Origin: Reticulascus tulasneorum
Taxonomy: Eukaryota; Ascomycota; Sordariomycetes; Glomerellales; Reticulascaceae
Direction of reading: 5' to 3'
NCBI GenBank assembly: GCA_001557505.1
Contig: LSAX01000006.1
Location: 496,001 to 560,000 of the forward strand
DNA length: 64,000 nucleotides
Shown in pieces: positions 24,378 through 34,600 of the stretch. Numbering within the stretch: the stretch's first letter is position 1; each line of letters begins with the position of its first letter. Made by a program: the position numbers and the translations under genes. Under the pieces are notes generated by a model. The model was not told the origin of the DNA. It saw nothing but the letters and a program-made list of their open reading frames with translations, and made no database searches.

Positions 24378-25995
24378 ATGCAGTGCTTCAATCTAGTCAT
24401 GGAAACTCTCAATCTCCAAGCTGGAGATGTTCTTGGCACGATCTTCACTCCCCTTACTCTTGCTCCCTTCTTTCTTCTCGTCATCCTCTCCTTGATTTAT
24501 GTTGTTCACCTTTCCCCTCCTACCCACCCTGCGAACATCCCCTCTGTCCCAGCCTGGGTGACACTCCTTCCTTTTCTCTACGATGTAGATCAGGAAGAAA
24601 TTTACCGAGAGTACCTCGAAAAGCCCCTTCGCGAGTACGGAGCAGTGAAGATCTTCTTCGGTTCAAGATGGAACATCCTCGTATCCAAGCCGGAATTCAT
24701 GGCCCATATCTTTCGTGATGAGGACCTGTTTCGAAAGAGTGGGAACCAGGAGAAGGTCCCTCACGGTGTCTTTTCGGCCTGGTTAGGCGACAACGTCATA
24801 TCTGCACATGGCGAACGATGGAAACGCTACCGCAATGTCATCCAACCTGGACTGCAGAGGAGGTTCGACGTGGACTTACTGGAGAGGATTACCGAGAAGC
24901 TGATGACGCTTATCAGTGCTGCTCAGAGGCAAGCCGTCGGCCAAGCGGTTTCTGTTCAGGACTTGCTGCATCAATATTCAACTGCTATATCTTGTCAAGT
25001 TCTGTTCAATATGGATATCAAGGTATTTCCTGACGCCTACTTTTCTGCGTGTCCAGTCATTGACTTTACAGCCGATGGACGAGGACATCTGCGATTTGGT
25101 AGCTATCCATGGCTCCCTGAAGCGAGAAATCTTCAAACCCATCTTCTTGAATTTCCCGTTTCTCGATCACTTTCCCTTTCCGAGCAGGCGCTATGCCCGA
25201 ACACTTGTGGCAAAGTTCTCCGTCACGCTCCGGCGTAGCATCAAGCCGAGCAACAAGTTGATCAAATCTCTCGTAGCTAACTCGAATGATCTCACAGCCC
25301 GCCTACATTCGGCAGTCAGCTCGGGCTATCTCACAGACCAGCAATTTGGGCACAATCTGAACGTCCTGTTTCTAGCGAGTCAGGAGAACCCCCAGATGGC
25401 TCTCACCTCGATCCTGTACTTGCTAGCTAAGCACCCAGATGTGCAGCAACTACTCTTCAAGGAAGTCGATACCTTCAAGGGGTCGGCCGTGGAGACGCTG
25501 CCGTATGTCACGGCCACGATTCTCGAATCCCTTCGGCTATACCCGCCAATCAGCCTGCTCATAAATCGAGTAACCACCGCGCCAGCCCTGCTCTCATCCG
25601 CCAACCGCGGGGACCAAATCATCATCTCGCCTGGGACCTATGTAGGCTACCATGCCTACTTGACAAATCGAGCTCCAGAGATATGGGGCAGCAGCGCCGA
25701 CGAGTTCAGACCGGAGCGTTGGGGGAACAGTATCAAGGCGGTCGAGGGGATGCATAGACGCGTCCGTGCCAAAGCTGGATTTATCACCTTCCATGGGGGT
25801 CGGCGGGCGTGTCTGGGTGAAAAATTTGCCATGTTAGAGTTGAGAGTTGCTGTGGTGGCCTTAGTCTCAAGATTCGAGATGAGCCTGGGCCCGGATAGGG
25901 TTAGGATGATGCCAGCAGGGCCGCTGTATCCCAGGAATCTCAAGCTGGTATTCACTGAGCGAAAACATGACGCGCACGGCGACGGCACACCCTGA
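24378..25995 (+). CDS. Cytochrome P450, CYP56/DIT2-like
   Basis: Two exons, 24378..25022 and 25072..25995, with a 49-nt intron (GTATTT..TTACAG), give 522 residues. An N-terminal hydrophobic anchor (LTLAPFFLLVILSLIYVV) places it in the ER membrane. The I-helix region at about residue 311 reads FLASQENPQ instead of the usual AGxxTT; the ENPQ form is what I associate with the DIT2/CYP56 group. ESLR is the ExxR of the K-helix (about 367-370) and FHGGRRACLG the haem-binding loop with its Cys ligand near residue 462. Yeast Dit2 couples two formyl-tyrosines to bisformyl dityrosine, and the gene next door is a DIT1-family synthase in the same head-to-head order, so a two-step pathway is likely. An alternative ATG lies seven codons downstream (24399). 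The assignment as P450 is certain, as CYP56 likely. Confidence 0.92.
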
Positions 25996-26579
25996 CCAAG
26001 GGTAAGGGGGGGTGTACAGTTTATGGCTAGTTTTACATGCACAGCAATGTAACACGTTCATGTATATCGGCAATGTGTAAGACATGAGTTAACTAGCCTG
26101 CCACCAACATTATAGTGCACCGTAGGTCTTATGAAAGACAGGTATAGTTATGCTCGGTGTGTGGACCGGTCTCTGACGGCGCTCAATGAAACCCAAAGAC
26201 TCAAAGAGGTCCTTGGACGAGATTGTTCTGATCTGGCAGTCTTGGCTTGCCTGATTCTTCTATCGAGGATTCTCTCAATGCAGGAGGAGGGTGGGCTTCG
26301 TGGCTAAGGCGCATCATGGTATTGATGCTACTCGAACCAGGGAGTCAGTAGCTCAACTGAAGGTGGATCCTGCACAAGGAGATCAGTGCGTATCGTCTAG
26401 TCCGACTAATCTTGCCGCAGGTAGCTAGGCCACCAGTCAGCGGATAGACCAGCATAGCGAAGAATAGTGCAATGTTGCGGTGGGGTTGCTAGGGACGATG
26501 AGCAGCGAGCGTAGGATACTCTTCACACAAAGGACCTGAACCCCCATTGCAGGCGTCTACGTCCCAGACCTTGCCGCGC
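25996..26579. other. Intergenic region 3' of the P450
   Basis: No ORF of note. A sequence GGTTCGAGTAG (minus strand, around 26330) resembles a tRNA B box, but no A box stands at the right distance. Confidence 0.5.
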
Positions 26580-26891
26580 ATCAGCCCCCGGACATAACAC
26601 GCCACTCTGCGCTCCCACCAACTACCATATGTCTTCAACTGGTATTCTCCTACCTCGGAAGACACAAACCAGGTCGCCTACTAAAGCCTTGAGGGAGACC
26701 CATCCAAGCCAACCATTCTTGGCCACAAGGAGCGACTTGATAGCTAACTCCGTCCGGCATCTCAAACAACCCGGCGAGAAACCTTGAGAAGACCAGAAAA
26801 TTTCACGGCCTGCAAGAAGCCATAATTTCACAGTCTGCTCTCTCACGAGCCGGAAAACCACTCGTTGCGCCTTGCTGTATCTGTGGCGCAT
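26580..26891 (-). pseudogene. Relic of a HET-type protein C-terminus
   Basis: An 89-codon ORF (26891..26622) ends in LLVAKNGWLGW, then VGDLVCVFRGRRIPV. HET-family proteins end with the same order: an FF.T..G..G block, then GD.V..L.G..VP and a VG.YVHG.M.GE block. The last block seems to continue in a neighbouring frame just past the stop (VVGGSAEWRVMSGG, about 26625-26580), which implies a frameshift. No HET motif 1-3 region is found upstream. I infer a decayed fragment; the match is by pattern only. Confidence 0.45.
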
Positions 26892-27567
26892 TGTGCGAAC
26901 TCGGCTAGTCTTCTTTTGCTTGTCATTCCAGTGGGCGAAAACTGCAAGAGCCCAGAGTAGGAAGGCTACCTTACCTACCGGGGCATGTAAAGCGCCTTGA
27001 GAGAAAGTTGTGTCTACATTCAGTATCTGCCATTTCTCGGGCTCGCTCGCTTGTAGCCCGTTTCTTCAAACCCTATCACAGCTATGATAAGCAGGGCAGC
27101 TTCATTCATGGCCCACCGCTACAGGGCAGTGGGATAAGACTCATGAGGATGAGGCTCGACTCTAAAAAAGACCGTAGCAGAGACCGGCCTGGCTCAGCAA
27201 TGCAGCAAGCCTGCTAAGAGTGGGGTTTGATGCTCTTTCATCGGTCTGTGGAAAGCAAGCAGCTGGAAAGCAAGCCGCCCAAGAGTTTTGACGCAATCAT
27301 CTTTTTCTTACTAATACAATTGAAACAGAGCTGTAGAAACTACTAGCCAGAATCGGCCAATTTTGCGCACGGGAGGCGCCGGAAAGCAGCTTATGAATAG
27401 TTTTGTGCTAATAATCAAACCAATCTGAGGGTGAAAATAAATACAGTAGAAGGGATGAGCTTGACCCTTGGATTGCAGAAAAGAATCCTCAAGAGCCCCA
27501 CGGACGGGAAATTACCACCCTAACGTTAAGCCGCCTCAATTTACCATACCGGGGAGCGCCGAAAGCC
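26892..27567. other. Intergenic region, no gene seen
   Basis: About 0.7 kb with only short ORFs, the longest 69 codons. It contains the 3' flank of the DUF1996 gene. Confidence 0.5.
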
Positions 27568-28692
27568 CTACAACAAGTCAGTAACCTTGTAGTTGTTATC
27601 AGGGCATTTTCTGAACGTACATCCTGTAGACTGTTCATTAACGAAGTCCTTGACGGTGCACTGATTGGCGACATTCATGGCCTGCTTTGTGATGGAACCG
27701 CACCCATCGTAGAAGCACTCGGACTTATCCATAGCGCGCTGGAGCGAGTCGCCTTTCCAGCCGAACATATAATCGGCATGGGTTCCGAATCCGCTTGTAC
27801 CCTCGAAACTCCATACAAAAGGGTTGGGAGCACCAGAAGGCCACATGCTGTTGAACTTGGAGGTGTCCCACATAGTCTCGTAAGTTACTTGTGGCATACG
27901 GACAGGGTGAGATGCCGGACAAGCAGGAGCATTTGGGAAGCCGTCTGATGTGATAGTGTTGTACATGTGAGACTGGTGGTCCGGGCTATCAATATTCTTG
28001 CCATCCCAGCATCTAGACCTTGTTAATAGAAGCTCATAATCTCGGGGTATACAAGTTACTGACGCAGGGAAGTGGTGGGTAGCAAAGATTCCACTTGAAC
28101 ATGGCTTGGTGGGGAAGTCAGGCATCTCTGCACCTCTATTATTTCCCTGCACGCATTGATAGCGCAACCCGACGTGTGGACGTGAGGTTGCAGTCGGGCT
28201 GCCCACCGTCATTCGAAAACCCTATAGAGCATTAGAATATTGCAATAGTGCTACCAAACCTGGTGAAGTTACTGGTGGGAAAGTTTTGATGGGTTTCTGT
28301 TGGATATTGTCCCTGGATAAGTCGTGCTGGGTATAATAGACCGTGATTCCCCCTGTGGTACCAGTTGAACCTCCCAAGAGCGGCGTAACAGGAATAACTG
28401 GCACACGGTGAAATGAACCGTTAGTAGGATGCTTAAAGTACAGGACGGCAGTCCAGTAGTTAGAAAAGTCCTCCGACATCTGGCAAGTGGTGCAGGTAGC
28501 TCTCTCGCCAACATCGCCCTCCATGGTGGCATTGAAGGCGTTTCCACCAACAATATGGTGAAGATGAGTTGATGGGACCGAGCCAGGCTGAACGACTGGG
28601 TCGAGTCGCTGGAAGGTCAAAGTTGAGCAAGGAAAGCGAAGACCGGCCTGAACAGGCGCGATAAGCGCGAGGGCAGTAGAGAGCAACTTCAT
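27568..28692 (-). CDS. Secreted DUF1996-domain protein
   Basis: Three exons join in phase: 28692..28273, 28221..28064 and 28012..27568, giving 340 residues. I chose the ATG at 28692, 22 codons inside the open frame, because it starts a clean signal peptide (MKLLSTALALIAPVQA). The mature protein begins GLRFPCSTLTFQRLDP and has the DUF1996 order: DPVVQPG, a His-rich HLHHIVGGNAF, CTTCQMSEDFSNYWTAVLYF, FRMTVG after the first splice, IFATHHFPA spliced to CWDGKN, then SPDHQSHM and CPASHPVRMP. Many such proteins are secreted or wall-associated in moulds; no enzymatic role is established to my knowledge. The second intron (51 nt) has the weak donor GTCAGT, is a multiple of three and contains no stop, so retained transcripts would still be translated with 17 extra residues. 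Confidence 0.9.
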
Positions 28693-31590
28693 CCCGGTGG
28701 TTGGCGTGGGCTGAACAGTACTAGCAGCATAGAATAGGAGCTCGCAGAAGATGGCCAAGCGAGTTGGGGCAACCCGGTCTCCACTCGACTCTTATAAGTT
28801 TGGATCTGCCCCGGACTGCCTGCGTCCTCATCATTAACTTCCCCGCCCAGCCCAGATAAGAAACCTTTACAAGCTAATATTAATGGAGGTAGTGACGAGT
28901 GGACGATGAAAGGGAGGCAAGATGGTCCAGGTCTATTCGCGAATCAACTAACGCCCACATTACGACGACTATTGTCTGGTTATATGATGATTTGATTGTG
29001 TGCATAGACCAAGCTTCCCGGCTATACTATATTACGTGCGGCAAATACCCCAAGTGATTGTGGGGCCCACGGCAGATGCAATCCTTCCCGGCACCACGGG
29101 ACTTGGCTTGATCCGAATGGCCGGTGGCACTCTTGATTTGGTCTAAGGGCGGAGTTGCACGGTCCATACAGTTCAGCCGATCCTAGTGTCGCGAACGTGC
29201 TGGAATTTCGTGGCTGGCTATCAGAGCCACGTGAAGCCTAAGTACCTTAGTAAAGCCATTGCAGCTAACTGGTTTGCTGATTTTCTTTGGGGGTTTATCT
29301 TAAGAGAAAGCTTGGATTGGTTCGACGTACGTTTTCAGGCTGTAGTTGAGTTGCTCATCGGACTGAGAGGCAGACTCAAACGCGGTCGCTTACCATTATG
29401 ACCTCGCGATTAACCATTAAGCCACTGTGACTACTACCATTCACTCGTAGTTTCCTGAGCCTATAAACAAAAGACAGAGTTGCTATATCTGTAAGACTTC
29501 TTCACATTGAGTTACTGAGCTGTCAAGTAACGATGGCACCAGTTTGTCGTAATCTGGGTGAGTATTTCCAAACAGGTTGAACAGAACGAAGTCGCGGTGA
29601 CTGTAGGTCTAGAAAGAGAGGTCATGCCTTTGACTTCTTATCAACTCCCATTGAGACTTGCTGACGCTCAAGGCGCATACGTGACTTAATATATCAAGAT
29701 TGATCCTTTTATTCCCAGCCGAATCCTAAGAACATAGTGGCTTAACGGCCAAGAAAGCTCCAAATGAGCGGTATTCAAAAGGTCAGAAACCAAAATCAAG
29801 TTTCGAGGAGGGAAAGCGAGTTTATCTTGAGCCTTCTGCTTTTTTGCAGGTTCGACCCTTGGTACGGTCAAATTCTTTTTTGCACGTCTTTACGCGTACT
29901 ACCTAACTCTACATAAGGTACCCAATAGAGTGTCTAGCTACTTATGCGATGCGCTACTTGTGGCAGTAGATACCTGATCGCTCGCAGGTATCTGAGTCCC
30001 GAAGGTATTGCATGTGGCATAGTGTTAGAGGTATATGGAGCAACTCTCTTTCCACCACTACTTCGTTCTACCTGGCACTGGATGATGAGGCTGTGGCCAC
30101 CTAGACTACTGAGCCCGACTGTCATATGGAGTATAACATAACCTAGCCAGCTAGTTACTACAATATGTTTGAGACCCCTGTAACGTTCTAGCACATGGTG
30201 TTCGTTCTAGCCAGATAACAGCATCAACGGTCATGTTATATAACAAAGAATTTCTCTCCTGTGCACACTCATTAGTTGACCAAAACGTCAGCGTCTCTCG
30301 AAAGAACCCGTCCTACAGAAACAGGCATAGCTTCGCAAGGTACCTTTCTTTATACCATCAGAGTCCGCTGCTGCACTGTCATGAATCGGGTTAACGCGTG
30401 ACATGTCTATCACCTCCCACAAACCCAGCCTGCAAGCAAGATCCGTACATTGTCTGTGTAACTACGCATAAATAGCGGATGAAGCAGATGTGCCGCGGGT
30501 TGAGACCGCCAGGCAGATACAAATTTACGGAGATAGCCAACCTGGGACGGAAAAGAATCAATGATAACGACATGCGACTGGATGATATACTTGACAACAA
30601 AAAGCTCGATTCCTGCTAGGCCCCCTCTTGACTTACTTTACTTTGAAGAGCTTCTGAACTGTGCGGCACAAATACTACTATGCAGATGCCTTTCTTGCAA
30701 CAGGTAATAAGAATGACACGTGTATCCATCCTTACAGAGATGCTATCAAGACGAGCTACCACTGTCGATTCCTTCGGAGCAGTACCAACTGAAAATATAA
30801 CGCGGAAGTATCCTACAAGCCTTACTCTGAGGACTTTTGGATCTTCGAGATCATCCTCCTCCAATCCAATCATTAAACAGTTTGATGCCTTCTCTATTTG
30901 CGGATACAAATAAGAGAAGAAACTTGACATACCCATTAAAGGCATCCGTCGCGCCACAGCACATGTCCATCACACCAGTCACTTAGCGGGACTAACCACT
31001 TAAGGAACTTTGAAGCTTTCGGTAAAGGACTTAGGTAAATGACTACAGCGCGATATAAATAGAGCTCGCAAGGCGTAGCGGGTGATTTACTTGGCAATAT
31101 CTTAATGTTGGAGGGCAGAGCTAAAGCACCGTCATGTCCACACCAGTATTGTGTCCACACCAGTATTGTGTCCATCACTGCATCACTTGACTGGGTGCGC
31201 TAAACTCCCGAGAAACTTTGAATCACATCTCACAATAGATACCTTATGTATTGGTGCTATCTGCACCCACCAAGTAAACAGACAAGAAAAAGCAGGGCAA
31301 CTGAGCTTGATGGGCGAAATATAGCGTAGGGTCACGGCTGTCAATGCCTGTAAAGCGGGAATGAGCAAAGGTAGTCGTGGGGCCATGCAAGCGTTTGTCC
31401 AGAGAGCCATGCGAAAGAACCTTGATTCATGGACTCAAAGTCTGCTAGGAGCCCCTGTGAGCTGGGGCAGTTGCGTAGTATCTGCCGCCAGATGTCGAGG
31501 ACATGTTGCGGGGAGAAGGAACTTTATATATCCAAATAGTGCTCAGGTGCAATAAGAAAACCTGAGTGTCTTGCAAACTGTGATGGCTTT
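28693..31590. other. Gene-poor region, left part
   Basis: No supported gene. The first few hundred bases should hold the DUF1996 promoter. Short ORFs (up to 113 codons, 30616-30957 minus) show no motif. Stop codons are frequent in all frames, and the base composition looks more AT-rich than in the gene-bearing parts. A diverged direct repeat and a 17-bp tandem repeat lie near 31.0-31.2 kb. Confidence 0.5.
31135..31174. repeat. 17-bp tandem repeat, about 2.4 copies
   Basis: The unit TGTCCACACCAGTATTG occurs twice without mismatch at 31135-31151 and 31152-31168, followed by a partial third copy. Confidence 0.9.
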
Positions 31591-31594
31591 CGTA

Positions 31595-31685
31595 GGCTAG
31601 GTGGCAGAGTCGGCGATGCGAAATATTGCCACGTCAAAGTAGTTGGTTCGACTCCTGCAACTGCACCTAGTTCGATCTTTTTTTT
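31595..31685 (+). tRNA. tRNA-like Pol III unit, probably a tRNA pseudogene
   Basis: TGGCAGAGTCGG at 31602-31613 fits the tRNA A-box consensus, and GGTTCGACTCC at 31645-31655 is a perfect B box. Their starts are 43 nt apart, the usual spacing for a short tRNA. A run of eight T at 31678-31685 would stop RNA polymerase III. The ends can pair: CTAGGTG (31597-31603) with CACCTAG (31664-31670). The fold is otherwise poor. The T stem has a T-T mismatch, no normal anticodon arm forms at the expected place, and the acceptor pairing is out of register with the boxes. I therefore cannot name an anticodon. A decayed tRNA or a tRNA-derived SINE head are the main options. Confidence 0.4.
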
Positions 31686-34600
31686 GCAATTTTATTCTAC
31701 CCTTCTCGGTTTGGTTCTGCATATCTGTTTTATTGGAACTTTAGTTAACTTAAATCAGCACGCAGGAGCATGCTTTGCAACTTAAATATTTTGAATTCGG
31801 CAGCAGGTTCTAGAGATTGATGGAGTTGGCTAGCAGGTGCCGGCATTGTCCTCGATTCAAGAGGAAGGTGCTCACTTGAACCTGTGTTCCGCGGGAGATG
31901 GTCTTCTCATATAAGGACGCCATGTATTGCATTCAGCTGGGAGGGCCTGTTCCACGGGTTGCTGCAGCGAGAACCCGATACCTCAAGGGCCAGCTACCAC
32001 ATGGTCCGCTAGATTGATACTACCGTTCACGTCCTCACTCAGCATGGCCCGTCAGATACGAGGGCCAACTCAACGCACGGAAATTCGCTCCACAGAACAG
32101 TTTTAACTCAACTATTCTATCAAACTAGCCCAGCAAAGATGATCGAAAACTGGTTGTTCTCGTCCGTACGGCTTCCATATGGCTACGGTTAGTTATACCT
32201 GTTTCTATCCAATCACAGGATGTGGCAACCCAACATTACGCGAACGCTACAGTCATCAACAGCAATACTATCGACTTGCTCTCCCGTGCTGGAACTTCCA
32301 GTTCGTTTCCCTTCTGTCAAGGGATCCCCAGCTGGTTGCGGAAAGACCACTCCGAAGCCATCTCGATGTGGCAAGTTGCGACCAGATCTCCGCCACGGGT
32401 AATAATCAACCCATGTCTGTTGCAAAGGCAGATAGTAGTGTCCTCACAGTAACAGTTACGTTTAATTACAAGGTCACACCTGTTAGCAACACCACGGTAT
32501 GGAACGCCGATGGGGGAAAGGTTGAGTTCCCGAGGTAACCTGAGGACATCCATGGGAATGTGTATAAGCACTGGCATGCCGCAGCGGGTTTTCCCAAACG
32601 CCTCTATCTTCCAAACCCGTGCTTTGCCGAGAGGATCCATGCCTTTATATTCTACGGAGACCCAAGCATGTAATAACGTTGTCGTCATTTACGACACCGC
32701 GGTGTCGTTTGTGATCTGAGAGGATACATCCTCTCGCGAGCAACTCCAACTCGTGTGGAGTTCTACTGACGTGAGTAGATAGTCATGATAAGCGACCTGA
32801 AGACCTCGTGGAATGCATCACATTTCCAAAATCATCTTCAAGACCGTGGACAGGCCAGCGAGACTGAAATCAACATGGCTTACCTATTTGTAGGAGCAAC
32901 AACGCCATATTGGTTGACTTTGAAAGAAGAATAATGACAGGGACGAAGAAGCAATGACGGCAGAGATGGCAATTCGCGGTCGGGAACTAGGAGAAGGGAG
33001 CATGCTCGAGCTAGGGTCATCATGGTGGAGGATGGCGATTATTTGGGTGATATTGAGGTATAGATAAAAGCTATCGGTACGCACAGGTTTTCCTTGCTGC
33101 TTGTCGACGATACTGGCTGAGGCTCTTACATGGTGCACCTCTTTGGCAAGGGCCTTCTACTTCCTTCATATGAATCCCCCGGTGGTTGACAAAGTTCCCA
33201 TTATTCTTGCTCGGACGTCGCCTCCCACAGCCTCTAGGTTCAGTTCCTATACTCCTCCACCCCCTCTCATGCCGATCTCCCAGCTGGATTGCTCCAGTCT
33301 GTCCCATGCCACTGAGAAAACCCCCAACTGGTTGGCGGCCTTCGATTGTAGATACGCGACGTGCCAGAAAAGCTGGATATGGGCAAGGCCATATCACAAA
33401 TCTTAAATCAAGAAACTTCTAAGGGATTAAGACTTGAATTCGCAAACTAAGGGTGCCCTACTCCCTCATCTAACCGAGCCACGGTTCTCTCTATGTCTTT
33501 GTTCTTGACGAAGTACACCTTCATCGATCTTCCTAGCCTCATCATAGTGTTGTAATCATTACTAAAGGCTGGACATGAGTTACCTTGCATGCTTCCATGG
33601 CTTGCTGGCACCAGATATGTACCTATGTATCCTGCTATGGCTAAACAAACACTTATCTTTTCATCAAGACCAGCACAACACTGTCTTAAAACCCTAGATA
33701 AGCTCAAAGTAACTACTAAGGTTCCACATTTAAGTGACTCCCACGTATAATGGAATGATGTGAGACAATAGAGACACGCCCTTCAAAGCGTAGCAGTTGG
33801 GGGTTATGTACGTCGCTAGAAACAGAAGTGAGCCATCCCAGTTCGATCTTACGAGGGAGGTACGATTTCTCTATACCCATTACTTGGCCCGTGTATACCC
33901 CTTCAGAGACTGAACTGACCGCTTCGGGCGCTGCGCAGGAGTATAGGGCACGTATAATGCTCAGAATTATGAACTAGACTCCATCGGCTGCGAGTCTCGC
34001 ATGCGATGCAACTGCAAAGGCTAGCACTGGCGAATGGAGACCCGCCTGTACGTCTGTGTTGGTTCTTTGTATGCAATCAGGTTGTCCAGGTGGTTCACAT
34101 ATTGTGACATCTGGGAGTGTCTTTAGTATACTTTGAGGTTAGAGAGTATGGGGTACGGGTCTGTGGTACGAAACGAGGCATAAGATCGCAGAATCACGAA
34201 TCCAGCACCTCGGCCGATGGCCAGAGCCGCAGGATCAACGGATGGACTGGATACGAGTGACGAAGGACGAGCTTTAATCCTACCCAGCACGGAAGGCGTA
34301 GCTAAGAGTCTGCGGCATGATGGAGGATATGCGACGTTACACGATCCAGCACGTGAAATTCAACATCATGACTTGGACAAAACAAGGAATTACCCGCAAC
34401 TCGTCTCTGATGGTGCTGTATCCACAACTTCACCGGTCACTTTCACCCGCATTGACAAACTTGTGAAGCCCCCTCCCGCGGATGCAGGACTGCAGCTCCT
34501 CCTCGGACCTTCCAGCGGTGGGTCCGATCAAACGCCTCCCCTCGCACTCCCGAAGACAAAAGACGCAAGAATCTGGGCCAGCTGACCACCATTATTTGTT

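Noticed and set aside
26310..26350. B-box-like GGTTCGAGTAG on the minus strand
   Set aside because: Two mismatches at the end of the box, no A box at the right distance and no cloverleaf pairing.
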